Shown: positions 8,935 through 17,216 of the stretch, in pieces
Numbering within the stretch: the stretch's first letter is position 1
How the letters are laid out: the number at the start of each line of letters is the position of its first letter
DNA from: an uncultured Gammaproteobacteria bacterium
Lineage (GTDB): Bacteria > Pseudomonadota > Gammaproteobacteria > Enterobacterales > Psychrobiaceae
Direction: 5' to 3'
DNA length: 37,044 nt
Assembly (NCBI GenBank): GCA_937139475.1
Contig: CAKZQF010000187.1
Coordinates: forward strand, 1-37,044
The notes under the pieces: model-generated
What the model saw: the letters and a program-made list of their open reading frames with translations, nothing else
The model's database searches: none
What the model was told of the DNA's origin: nothing
Made by a program: the position numbers and the translations under genes

Positions 8935-8960
8935 CCAGTCCTTTTCGAATAAAGGACTGG
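8935..8960. terminator. Hairpin terminator between convergent units
   Basis: CCAGTCCTTT (8935-8944) and AAAGGACTGG (8951-8960) form a perfect 10-bp stem around a 6-nt loop. It lies between the 3' ends of the rightward exporter/esterase operon and the leftward Tad operon and could serve both. The T-tracts on either side are modest. Confidence 0.7.
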
Positions 8961-8990
8961 CTTAAGTTAATTATCGATAGGTGTAATTTC

Positions 8991-10013
8991 TTATTCTTTG
9001 AGGTTTGCCTGGTGCTGTAAGCTAAGACTAGCACGCTTTAGATTTTTGTTAGCTTGCTCAAAATAACTGGGTGAAACATCAATAGCGCTTCTAAATAGCT
9101 CAATAGCTTTCGCATATTGTTGATCTAACATTAAAATATAGCCTAAGTCGTTGTATGCTTCCGCCGATGGCATCACTTGTTCAAAGGTCGAAATAGCGCG
9201 GTTGTAAAGTCCCTTTTTCGCATATACCAAGCCAAGGTTAGTCCACGCTCGTTCAAATTTGGGGGCGTATTCGATGGCTTGCTTTAAAAATTTCTCCGCT
9301 TGATTGTAGTGATTGCTAAGGTATAAAGAGTACCCCAAGTTTGTGGCGAGCAACGCCGATCTTGGTTGATATTTCAGCGCCAGCCTAAAGTAGTGTCTAG
9401 CCTGTAAATGATTGCTGTTTAAATCCTCTAAGACTGCAATGGCGTTGTAAGCACGCAGCGGAGAGTCTTTATCAAGAACGTTGAACTTAAGGTTGTTAAG
9501 CATTAGCGCTGTATTACCTAAACGAAATTGATCGAGCTCGACAGCTTTTAGCAAATGGGTCTTAGCTAATTCATGTTGCCGCTGACTCATCGCCAGCACG
9601 CCTATTTCACTGTGGGCGCTAATCATCTCAGGATCAATTTCTAGGGCTTCAGTGTATGCCTTAAAAGCAAGCCTATGTTCGCCTTTGGCAGCATTTATTT
9701 GCGCAATATGATAGAGGGTATTGGCATTAGCCGGATTGAATTCTAGCGCCTGGATATAGGCATAAAGCGCCTTATCAAGTTGCTGTAATCGGTGTGCTTG
9801 AGTCGCTTGCTCGAGGGCTTGCGCCTCATTCGTTGGCGCGTCACTTTGATTGATGGCAATAAGAGGAACGCCGTTATAAAGGTCGGTTCTAGATGGTTCG
9901 GTGGTAACACTCTCAGGAGGAGGTGTTGAAGAACATCCGGTGACAGCCGTCGCCAAAACTAATAGCAGTAGATAAAATCGTTTAAGCCTGTATCCATTGA
10001 TCTTAATATTCAT
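8991..10013 (-). CDS. tadD: TadD-like TPR lipoprotein, last gene of the Tad locus
   Basis: A lipoprotein signal (ATAVTGC, Cys at about residue 27) is followed by consecutive TPR units from about residue 65 to the end. Examples are the helices in LEFNPANANTLYHIAQIN and IEYAPKFERAWTNLGLVYAKKG. TadD proteins are TPR lipoproteins needed for Tad pilus assembly, probably acting as pilotins or assembly factors for the outer-membrane secretin. An alternative ATG lies at 10019, but AAGGG is only 2 nt from that codon and 8 nt from 10013, which favours the inner start. The gene lies about 54 nt after tadC and ends at the shared hairpin near 8935-8960, marking the operon end. Confidence 0.8.
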   Translation of the reverse strand: MNIKINGYRLKRFYLLLLVLATAVTGCSSTPPPESVTTEPSRTDLYNGVPLIAINQSDAPTNEAQALEQATQAHRLQQLDKALYAYIQALEFNPANANTLYHIAQINAAKGEHRLAFKAYTEALEIDPEMISAHSEIGVLAMSQRQHELAKTHLLKAVELDQFRLGNTALMLNNLKFNVLDKDSPLRAYNAIAVLEDLNSNHLQARHYFRLALKYQPRSALLATNLGYSLYLSNHYNQAEKFLKQAIEYAPKFERAWTNLGLVYAKKGLYNRAISTFEQVMPSAEAYNDLGYILMLDQQYAKAIELFRSAIDVSPSYFEQANKNLKRASLSLQHQANLKE

Positions 10014-10066
10014 ATCCATGTCCCTTATGCTTTGTCATTGTCGTGCTAATAAATTAAGCCTTGTTG

Positions 10067-11026
10067 TTAGAATGCACTGCCCCAAACTTGCATGACTTTA
10101 AGTACTGCTGGCCCAACGGCAACTATGAAAAACGATGGCCATATACAACACATCATGGGAAATATCATTTTTACCGCTAGTTTTGCTGCTTGCTCTTCGG
10201 CTGCTTGCAATCTCTTGTCACGATACTCGTCTGAGAATACCCTGAGTGTTTCCGCAATCCCTGTACCTAACCTAATGCTTTGTGAAATAGCTGAATTTAG
10301 CCCTTTTACATCATCAAGTCCTGTACGCTCAGTGAATTCTTCCAATGCTACTTTGATGGTTAAACCAGCTCGAACTTTAGCGCAAACGAGTTCGAGCTCA
10401 GCTGCTAAATCTTCGTGGCTAATGGCGAGTTCTTTGGCAACGCGTTGCATAGCCGCTAGTAAACCTAAACCAGCTTCACAACAAACGACCAATAAATCAA
10501 GTGCGTCGGGAAATCCTACTCTAAGTTTTCTCATGCGTTGGTTGGCAATATGCTGTAGTACCAGCGAAGGCAAGAGGAAGGCGATGCCAAAACAAAGGCA
10601 AATGAGATAAATGGTAACGACGCTAGATAACTCAGGAAAAAACTTGAGTAAGACAACTGAAAACACAGCGGCAATTAAGAGCAAAATAAGTCTGATGCCA
10701 TTAAAAACGGCTAAAGCATTTTCGGAATGTAGTCCAGCATGTACCATTAAGCGTCTGGTCTCATTATTGGAAAACTTAAACAGTGCCTTATCATTTTCCT
10801 TACCGATGCGGTGCTCCAGGGTACTGAGTATCTCCTGCTCTTTATTTGTTTTTTCGGTAGGGACATTCTTTATTCGTCTCCTAAGCGGCGAATATACGCC
10901 AGAGATAATATAAGAGAGGGCCATTGCTAATGTTATGCCAGCTAATGCGGCAATAACATAAAAAGCCCAGGCCGCATAAGCGGGGTTATTTAATACTGAG
11001 TCGATTAATCCAATGAGATAGTCCAT
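10067..11026 (-). CDS. tadC: TadC inner-membrane platform protein (GspF/T2SSF family)
   Basis: This is one of the paired platform proteins on which the TadA ATPase acts in pilus extension and retraction. The 319 residues show an N-terminal helix (about 15-42), a helix pair at about 105-155, the T2SSF cytoplasmic bundle (about 170-290; FPDALDLLVVCCEAGLGLLAAMQRV and SIRLGTGIAETLRVFSDEYRDKRLQAAEEQAAKL), and a terminal helix. The FPDALDLL start of the bundle and the RLGTGI sequence are hallmarks of TadC. Its ATG lies 2 nt after the tadB stop, so translation is coupled. Confidence 0.92.
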   Translation of the reverse strand: MDYLIGLIDSVLNNPAYAAWAFYVIAALAGITLAMALSYIISGVYSPLRRRIKNVPTEKTNKEQEILSTLEHRIGKENDKALFKFSNNETRRLMVHAGLHSENALAVFNGIRLILLLIAAVFSVVLLKFFPELSSVVTIYLICLCFGIAFLLPSLVLQHIANQRMRKLRVGFPDALDLLVVCCEAGLGLLAAMQRVAKELAISHEDLAAELELVCAKVRAGLTIKVALEEFTERTGLDDVKGLNSAISQSIRLGTGIAETLRVFSDEYRDKRLQAAEEQAAKLAVKMIFPMMCCIWPSFFIVAVGPAVLKVMQVWGSAF

Positions 11027-11028
11027 GG

Positions 11029-12006
11029 CTACATATCAATCCTAATTAATTTGTTAATCCACCATGTTCCAATGAACATGCCGACGCCTCCCCAGATTAA
11101 TAGCTTGTGACCTTCTGGGGTATTCGTTAATTCAGCGACATAAGAGGGGGTCTGAAGGTAGATAACGGCAAATAGAACAAACGGAAGTAACACCAGGATC
11201 CACGCCGATAAACGACCTTCAGCCGAGAGTGTCTTCACTCGTCGTCGAAATTTAAATCGTTGTCGAATAACGCGAGTTAGGTTATCGATATTTTCAGCAA
11301 GATTACCACCGGTCTCTTTTTGCACCATAACCGCACTGGCAAACGCCATCGCAGAGACGCTAGGCACTCGCTCGATAAAGCTTAACAGGGCACGCTTATT
11401 GCTCTTGCTGTAGTTTATGTTGGCAAACATTAAACTAAACTCTTTTGATAAGGGGCCGTCCATCTCCTCGGTAACGAGTTTTACCGCATCTGAAAAAGCG
11501 TAACCGGCCTGAAGCGCTCTGCGTAATACATCAAGCGCGTCGGGGAAGCTCGCTTCGATGGTTTCCATGCGTTTGGAAGTGTCTAAATTTAGCTTAATAT
11601 TGACAAAAAATAACACGCCAATGAACACCATGGCGCTAACAACATAATGGTGAAAATAGAGCCAGCTAAGAGCGGACGCAAGGGTAGCACCAAGCAACGC
11701 AAGAAATATGAACTGGTGTCCCATCATGCGATAGTCGGCAAGTTCCAGCCGGTAACTCACCTTTTCAACCATTGGCAGGGTTTCTACTGCGCGCCGAAAG
11801 CTGCCCAGTTTATCTAAGCGGCTTTTACGTAATAGTGACGTATGAGCAATATCTTCGCCTTCTTGCTGACATAATTGCTTTAGCCGTTTGCGTACTAATG
11901 CTGTTTTAGCGCGTTGAGGGTTGTATACGGGTAAAAACAGCGCTTGTGATAGCAGTATCACAGCAATAAATACTAAGCCTAGAAACATTAATTGATTTGA
12001 AATCAT
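11029..12006 (-). CDS. tadB: TadB inner-membrane platform protein (GspF/T2SSF family)
   Basis: This is the partner of TadC in the Tad platform. The 325 residues have an N-terminal helix (about 5-27), two helices near 95-140, the T2SSF domain at about 155-280 (FPDALDVLRRALQAGYAFSDAVKLV, and KETGGNLAENIDNLTRVIRQRFKFRRRV) and two C-terminal helices. The KETGGNLAE sequence is characteristic of TadB. The ribosome site AGGAGG is excellent, and the gene begins 11 nt after the TadA stop. Confidence 0.92.
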   Translation of the reverse strand: MISNQLMFLGLVFIAVILLSQALFLPVYNPQRAKTALVRKRLKQLCQQEGEDIAHTSLLRKSRLDKLGSFRRAVETLPMVEKVSYRLELADYRMMGHQFIFLALLGATLASALSWLYFHHYVVSAMVFIGVLFFVNIKLNLDTSKRMETIEASFPDALDVLRRALQAGYAFSDAVKLVTEEMDGPLSKEFSLMFANINYSKSNKRALLSFIERVPSVSAMAFASAVMVQKETGGNLAENIDNLTRVIRQRFKFRRRVKTLSAEGRLSAWILVLLPFVLFAVIYLQTPSYVAELTNTPEGHKLLIWGGVGMFIGTWWINKLIRIDM

Positions 12007-12017
12007 GATAAACCCTC

Positions 12018-13346
12018 CTAATAGTTAGCAAATGGGTCGCCACAATCAAACAGCTCAACCGGTAAATCGATGCCATTGGTTTTAAGCTTACTATGAAAGT
12101 TAGGGATAACGCCTGTGGCTTTAAACTGGCCAAGAATATTTCCATCACGGTCTCTACCTTCTCTAGCAAATGAATAAATCTCTGACATGGTGATAACATT
12201 GCCTTCCATGCCATTAATTTCTTGAATGCTAGTGACACGTCGTCTGCCATCTTCTTGGCGTTCTAGCTGAACAACGATGTCGATTGCTGAAGCTATTTGG
12301 GTTCGGATGTTGCTTACCGGAACGTCAAATCCCGCCATACAAACCATGTATTCTAATCGCCCCAGTGCATCTCGAGGGCTGTTGGCGTGTAATGTGGTAA
12401 GGGAACCCTCATGGCCAGTGTTCATTGCCGATAACATATCTAAGGCTTCACCGCCGCGAACCTCGCCAATGACGATTCGATCCGGGCGCATTCTTAAGCA
12501 GTTTTTTACCAGATCTCGCTGTGAGATCTCCCCGCGGCCTTCAATATTGGCAGGTCTTGTTTCAAGTCGGACTGTATGTCGTTGTTGTAATTGGAGCTCA
12601 GCTGAATCTTCAATGGTAACAATTCGTTCGTCTTCAGGAATGTATCCGGATAATAAATTGAGTAGTGTTGTCTTTCCGCTACCTGTACCTCCGGATACTA
12701 AGACGTTGAGCTTGCCCTTTACAGCGCCTTCCAATACCGTAATCATGTCTTTAGTTATTGAATTTAATGCAATCAATTGTTCAGCTTTTAGCTTGTCTAC
12801 GCTAAAACGACGAATAGAGAGCGATGGGCCATCTAATGCAAGTGGCGGGATAATCGCATTAACTCGTGAACCATCAAGTAACCTGGCGTCCACCATTGGC
12901 GATGACTCGTCGATGCGGCGACCGACACTGGACACAATACGGTCGATGATATTTAACAAGTGTGCATTGCTGTGAAATTTAACTTCCACTTCCTGTAATT
13001 TGCCGTGACGTTCAACATAGACACGGTCATATGAGTTAACCAAAATATCTGAAATAGTGGGATCGGCTAATAGTGTTTCTAACGGACCCAAGCCAAGGAC
13101 TTCATCATTGATTAACTTAATTAAGCGCAAGCGAGCGCTTAAATTGATTGGTAGGTTCATTTCGCCAATTAATTCTTGGCAAATTGCGCTGATTTGCTCC
13201 TTCGCCTGCTCTTTTGAGACTGTCTCTATCAAAGATAAATCCATGACACTCAATAGCTTATTGTATAAATTTTCTTTTATTTCCAGCTCTTCTGCAGTGA
13301 GAGGGGGTTCTGCTGTTTCAACATTAGTCTGCAAGGATAGTTCCAT
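12018..13346 (-). CDS. tadA: TadA/CpaF secretion ATPase
   Basis: This hexameric traffic ATPase energises Flp pilus assembly. The 442 residues contain the N-terminal all-alpha region, Walker A GGTGSGKT at about 219-226, an Asp box (ERIVTIEDSAELQL), Walker B (RIVIGEVRGGEALDMLSAMNTGHEGSLTTLHANS) with the TadA-type His box, and the usual C-terminal domain. The frame is open upstream to 13481, but the ATG at 13346 is preceded by AGGAGC and lies 10 nt after the tadZ stop. Starting further upstream would overlap tadZ by over 120 nt, so 13346 is chosen. Confidence 0.95.
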   Translation of the reverse strand: MELSLQTNVETAEPPLTAEELEIKENLYNKLLSVMDLSLIETVSKEQAKEQISAICQELIGEMNLPINLSARLRLIKLINDEVLGLGPLETLLADPTISDILVNSYDRVYVERHGKLQEVEVKFHSNAHLLNIIDRIVSSVGRRIDESSPMVDARLLDGSRVNAIIPPLALDGPSLSIRRFSVDKLKAEQLIALNSITKDMITVLEGAVKGKLNVLVSGGTGSGKTTLLNLLSGYIPEDERIVTIEDSAELQLQQRHTVRLETRPANIEGRGEISQRDLVKNCLRMRPDRIVIGEVRGGEALDMLSAMNTGHEGSLTTLHANSPRDALGRLEYMVCMAGFDVPVSNIRTQIASAIDIVVQLERQEDGRRRVTSIQEINGMEGNVITMSEIYSFAREGRDRDGNILGQFKATGVIPNFHSKLKTNGIDLPVELFDCGDPFANY

Positions 13347-13356
13347 GACCAAGCTC

Positions 13357-14604
13357 CTATGATTTTTGTCCAAAGAATCGCGACCATATACTCGAAGAGG
13401 ATGCCTTGTCCTCTGCTGATTGCGGGAAAAAGTGGCTGGTGACTGCTTTAAGATCTTTAAAAATGGGGCGATGTTTAGCAACCTCTACAATGCTGATGCT
13501 TAGGTCTGTACACTGACTGGCGTTTTTAAAATCATTGGTAACTGTCCAGACAGAGTCAATGCCAGTGCTTTGCTTGATGTCATTTAAGGTAATATCAATG
13601 CCTGATTTTTGGTATCGGTTGATTAGCAAATGAATCCGTTTTCGACTAAGCCCCATAACGACCGTAAGTTGCTCTATTAATGCATTTGTTTCAGTAATAC
13701 TCATGACGTTTTGTTGAACAACCAACAAAATATCAGCACCTTCAAGAATCGAAATATTCCATGGCTCGAGCCCCCGGGACAGGTCGATGATCACTTGACT
13801 GTATTGCTTTCGACATTTCCAGGCTAACTGTTTAAACTTTTCTGGTGAAATCGCTTTATCGTTGGTCAGCCGTGAAAAAGGGCGGGAGGCCAACAGGTGA
13901 ATTTTGTCTTTGCTTACCATCGCGCTTTTCAGTGCTATGCTATCGAGCTGATCGAGGGAATCCAGGGCATCCGTAATGAAATAGCTAGGCTTTACCCCAA
14001 GCATGTGCGCTAACGTGCCGTAATGTAAATCTGAGTCGATCAGTGCCGTTTCGTTGTTTTCCTCAATCGTTGCTATTTCGGCCAAACTGGTTGCTATAAA
14101 GCTCGCCCCAGATCCCCCCTTGCCATTAACAATGGCCAATACAGGTGCTAACTCGGCATTGCGCTCTAGTTTTTTGGCAATATTTATTACCGCTTCTAGT
14201 AATTCACTGCCCGGTGCACCCAAGCGAATAATATCACTAACACCATGTTGAAAGGCTAATCTTAACACCGACTGGGGCGTTTCATGACTCAACAGAATAA
14301 TATCAATGTTATAACTTGCTGCTGTCTTTAATATGGTGGATGCTTGTGCTTCGTCATTAGGTAGTACCAATAGCATGACATTTTGTTCATGCTTATTATC
14401 TGGCTCTTGCATGGTTAGGTTATTTGCGCTGCTCCAAATTAGATTTCGAGCCGAAGAAAGGCAGCGCTCAAGCTTGGGTTGCTCCTCAGGCTGATAGTTA
14501 ATAACCAATGCATGCATTGGATAGGGCATAGGCATATCGTTTGGCATGATAAGTACCTTTTCCTTGCTTTCTTGTGAAGCGACTAATTCTAGCGACTTAT
14601 TCAT
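13357..14604 (-). CDS. tadZ: TadZ/CpaE pilus-localisation ATPase (MinD/ParA-like)
   Basis: This protein places the Tad machine in the cell. The 415 residues comprise an N-terminal atypical receiver-like domain (about 25-140, without a clear phospho-acceptor pattern) and a ParA/MinD-type ATPase domain. The deviant Walker A reads KGGSGAS at about 160-167, and LIDSDLHYGTLAHMLG and VIIDLSRGLEPWN give the later nucleotide-binding strands. The Ala before the final Ser, in place of a Lys or Thr, is normal in TadZ/CpaE. The ribosome site GGGAG precedes the ATG. Confidence 0.9.
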   Translation of the reverse strand: MNKSLELVASQESKEKVLIMPNDMPMPYPMHALVINYQPEEQPKLERCLSSARNLIWSSANNLTMQEPDNKHEQNVMLLVLPNDEAQASTILKTAASYNIDIILLSHETPQSVLRLAFQHGVSDIIRLGAPGSELLEAVINIAKKLERNAELAPVLAIVNGKGGSGASFIATSLAEIATIEENNETALIDSDLHYGTLAHMLGVKPSYFITDALDSLDQLDSIALKSAMVSKDKIHLLASRPFSRLTNDKAISPEKFKQLAWKCRKQYSQVIIDLSRGLEPWNISILEGADILLVVQQNVMSITETNALIEQLTVVMGLSRKRIHLLINRYQKSGIDITLNDIKQSTGIDSVWTVTNDFKNASQCTDLSISIVEVAKHRPIFKDLKAVTSHFFPQSAEDKASSSSIWSRFFGQKS

Positions 14605-14635
14605 TGTATCTCCCTATTATTCCTGCAATGGCTTA

Positions 14636-15100
14636 TTAGACACAGTCGGTAAAACCCGCATTGGGGGTTGGATTATCTTCATCTTCTGGGTAAATCCCTA
14701 GGCTTTCACGTGGCATGCTGGTAGAGAACGTGGAAAAGTCGAGTGTCATATATAATCCAGGAACTAAAAATTGGTGCTGATAATTGGTTATTTGTGCAGT
14801 GACCATGTCAATGTCTAGACCTGTGGCTGCTGCACCATTAAATTGCTGATAGTTAATAGTAATATTGGTACTAGTTAAGTTAGGTACCATATTGATTCCA
14901 TTAAAACGCGCCATATTTGATACATCTGAATCATCAATTTGACATACCACTGCTAGCCTGGCTGCGCGCCGCGCCACCTCATTAAGCACGTTATAGGTGA
15001 AGTATAAGCGTCCCACTTCGACTATCGCGATAAGTAGCATTAGAAATGTTGCACCAATAATCGCAAATTCAACAACATATACGCCTTTTTGATATCTCAT
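14636..15100 (-). CDS. tadE: TadE-like pseudopilin
   Basis: The 154-residue protein has a short basic leader, then KG followed by VYVVEF and a hydrophobic stretch (about 7-30). A glutamate sits at +5 after Gly6, as in substrates of the TadV prepilin peptidase. The NVLNEVARRAARLAVV segment after the membrane helix is the TadE/G signature. Its ATG overlaps the stop of the upstream paralogue (ATGA, 4 nt), so the two are translated together. TadE and TadF are minor pseudopilins needed for Flp fibre assembly. Confidence 0.85.
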   Translation of the reverse strand: MRYQKGVYVVEFAIIGATFLMLLIAIVEVGRLYFTYNVLNEVARRAARLAVVCQIDDSDVSNMARFNGINMVPNLTSTNITINYQQFNGAAATGLDIDMVTAQITNYQHQFLVPGLYMTLDFSTFSTSMPRESLGIYPEDEDNPTPNAGFTDCV

Positions 15101-15546
15101 AATAAGGCCCTCATTGCATACTCTGTACGTAAGTTAAAGCTTAGGTCGATGTCCTCACCAAGCCCAAAAGTCGGCATCCTATCGCCTAAAATGGGGGTCC
15201 AGTTGTAATTAACACTAATGGCGATAACACCAGTGCTGACTTCACTTATTGTGATATCGCTACTGGATAAACCGTTCAGTAAAGGGGTTGTTCCTACCGT
15301 TTCTTTGCCATAAACAAGGACATTGCGCGTTCTACTTATTAATGCGTCAGTAAGGTTTACTACGCCACTTGTGTCTGAAGTGGGCTGGGTGACGTAGCGT
15401 GCTGCATCACGGGTAAGCTGGGTTAGCACATTGTATTGATACAGTAGCCGACCAAACTCACCGGTGGCATATATCAGCAGCAACATAACAGGAAGAATCA
15501 ATGTAAACTCAAGTGCGGCAATTCCTTTTTGGCGATGTAAGGTCAT
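15097..15546 (-). CDS. tadF: TadF/TadE-like pseudopilin
   Basis: This 149-residue paralogue of the next gene starts MTLHRQKG followed by IAALEF and a hydrophobic helix, again with Gly then Glu at +5 for TadV processing. NVLTQLTRDAARYVT matches the TadE/F family block. The frame extends upstream to 15684, but that part overlaps tadG. AAGGAGA sits 7 nt before the ATG at 15546, so this start is preferred. Whether it is the orthologue of classical TadF or a second TadE cannot be settled by eye. Confidence 0.8.
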   Translation of the reverse strand: MTLHRQKGIAALEFTLILPVMLLLIYATGEFGRLLYQYNVLTQLTRDAARYVTQPTSDTSGVVNLTDALISRTRNVLVYGKETVGTTPLLNGLSSSDITISEVSTGVIAISVNYNWTPILGDRMPTFGLGEDIDLSFNLRTEYAMRALL

Positions 15547-15556
15547 TTCTTTCTCC

Positions 15557-16870
15557 TTAAGAATCTGGACTATCAGGGTCCCGGTACAGCACGATGGTTG
15601 CACTATCACTCTCCCACAAAGGGTCAAGCGATGCATTGCCAGAGCCTGAGCAGGTTGCTGCAAATTCGCCGATAACATAAGCAAGGTTGCCTTGGTGTGA
15701 GACTTCCTGGGTTAAAAAGAAACAGCCGGTATCAACGACTTCAAGTGTATTGTGACCATTGGTTGAGCCATCACATACGCCAATAACTACTTCCAGTTCA
15801 CGTCGTCCGCCGCCGACTAATGCAGTATGATCGATGCCGCCGATATCGCAGTTATGGATTGCTCCTTCGTCCATATTGGCATATTCAGTGAATCGATATG
15901 CCTCACTTGCATCCGCTGGGGCAATTGAGTCATCGTCTTGAAGCGTTATTCGCTCTCCCTCACAGGTATTAATATCTGGCGGATAAAGCGTTTCGTCGAG
16001 ATTACCTTGTCCTGGGGTATCGATGCCCAAGCGCATATTAAGGCCAGCAGCAACCGGACCGACATTATTACCCGTTTTCGTCTCAACAAAGTCTCCTTCT
16101 TCTACACAAACATCACCGTTATAGCCTCCAGCCATTGCCTCTTTCAAGGTGGTATCACTCGGGCTCACGCCTAAGTCAAGCAATTGAAAATTTCCAGGCC
16201 CGAGGGTGTCATTTTGTTGTGAGCTTATTTTCATTACATAAAGCTCTAATGCTGGCGGCGCGCCCCAAATCATCTCCCCAGGATTGTCAGGATCGGGGAC
16301 TTCAACCGCACAGACCATCATTGGCACAAGTTTGCGGTTGCAAGGAATATGAGTGCTTCGCCCAGCAACAGCTGAAGAGCGAACATTTTTGTCAAAGCCA
16401 ACAATGCCGGCGAGAAAATTATCCAAGTCAACATTTTCAATGCGTACCCTGACAAACTCATTACTCTCATCCAAGGTGGCTATGAAAGGGTCGGGACCGC
16501 TGGAAAATTCAACGATGATATTCTCCGTCACTTGGGTGGCGTTATAATCTGGAGATGCGGTTGTTATACCGTTGCGCAACTCGAAATTTTGATTAAAGGC
16601 GAGATTCTGGTTAATGATAGCTACTGCCGCTGTTCGCGCGTCTAATAACGAACCGCCATCTTGTAACACTTTTGCCGCGCTTAAAGCCGAGGCATCGACT
16701 GTGTTCTGCAGGCGACTTTTATTGAGTAGCAAATGGCTGCTATCTATAGCTAAAGCAGAGACAGCGATCAGAGCAAATAAGCCGATGGTAAACAGAATTA
16801 AGATTGCGCCGGTTTGTTTACCAACAGTCGAATATTTACGATCTGTGTGCTTAAGTGTTGATAGGCTCAT
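15557..16870 (-). CDS. tadG: TadG-like Flp pilus assembly protein
   Basis: The N-terminus KQTGAILILFTIGLFALIAVSALAID, followed by LLNKSRLQNTVDASALSAAK (about 20-65), is the Tad/TadG N-terminal domain (PF13400 type). It anchors the protein in the inner membrane. The remaining roughly 370 residues are exported and rich in Asp, Gly and Cys. They include several cysteines that could form disulfides and a repeated acidic character, but no clear von Willebrand domain was seen. The frame can begin at a GTG at 16876. The ATG at 16870 is preferred because GAGG is properly spaced for it. It lies 10 nt upstream of the TadF-like gene. Confidence 0.8.
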   Translation of the reverse strand: MSLSTLKHTDRKYSTVGKQTGAILILFTIGLFALIAVSALAIDSSHLLLNKSRLQNTVDASALSAAKVLQDGGSLLDARTAAVAIINQNLAFNQNFELRNGITTASPDYNATQVTENIIVEFSSGPDPFIATLDESNEFVRVRIENVDLDNFLAGIVGFDKNVRSSAVAGRSTHIPCNRKLVPMMVCAVEVPDPDNPGEMIWGAPPALELYVMKISSQQNDTLGPGNFQLLDLGVSPSDTTLKEAMAGGYNGDVCVEEGDFVETKTGNNVGPVAAGLNMRLGIDTPGQGNLDETLYPPDINTCEGERITLQDDDSIAPADASEAYRFTEYANMDEGAIHNCDIGGIDHTALVGGGRRELEVVIGVCDGSTNGHNTLEVVDTGCFFLTQEVSHQGNLAYVIGEFAATCSGSGNASLDPLWESDSATIVLYRDPDSPDS

Positions 16871-16905
16871 GACCACCTCGCTTTGTCAAAATGACAACCG
16901 TTAAG

Positions 16906-17199
16906 TTAATTGTTTGTGCTACTTTTTTGAGACGAATACTTCTTGCGTGCTGTTTTAGGTTCACTATTACTCTTCTGGTAGGCCTTCATCGTCCGGTGAG
17001 CGTACTTTCCATCAAGGGATAGCACGATGCCTTCATTACGCTGCGCCGCCTCTGGATCTAAAGTCTGCATATCTTTCACTTGTTGATGGGTTTGGCCCAT
17101 CTCAAAATTATGTAGATTGGCGCAGCCGGCCATTGTTATGGCTATTGCTAGCGTTAAGCCACTTTGACTTAATGCTCTTTTCTTATTAAATAGCAACAT
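16906..17199 (-). CDS. Small Tad-locus lipoprotein, family not recognised
   Basis: The 97-residue protein has a lipoprotein signal ending ITMAGC at about residue 26. A short charged mature part carries a recognisable core (RNEGIVLSLDGKYAHRTMKAYQ), and the tail is basic, Lys/Ser-rich and probably disordered. It sits directly after the secretin gene (17 nt), where classical loci have RcpB/CpaD. It is much shorter than those and shows no obvious similarity, so it may be a secretin-associated pilotin or accessory lipoprotein. GGAG precedes the ATG. Confidence 0.7.
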   Translation of the reverse strand: MLLFNKKRALSQSGLTLAIAITMAGCANLHNFEMGQTHQQVKDMQTLDPEAAQRNEGIVLSLDGKYAHRTMKAYQKSNSEPKTARKKYSSQKSSTNN

Positions 17200-17216
17200 G
17201 TCGTAATCTCCGTTAG

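Noticed and set aside
10092..10913. Two long + strand open frames opposite tadC
   Set aside because: They are Ser/Thr-rich antisense shadows of tadC, with no ribosome sites, and they conflict with a clear TadC match.
12277..12975. 232-codon + strand open frame opposite tadA
   Set aside because: It is an antisense shadow of a highly conserved ATPase. Its length comes from the codon bias of tadA, and no domain is visible.
13347..13481. Longer TadA start overlapping tadZ
   Set aside because: The extension is the out-of-frame reading of tadZ. The ATG at 13346 has a proper AGGAGC site and the right family length.
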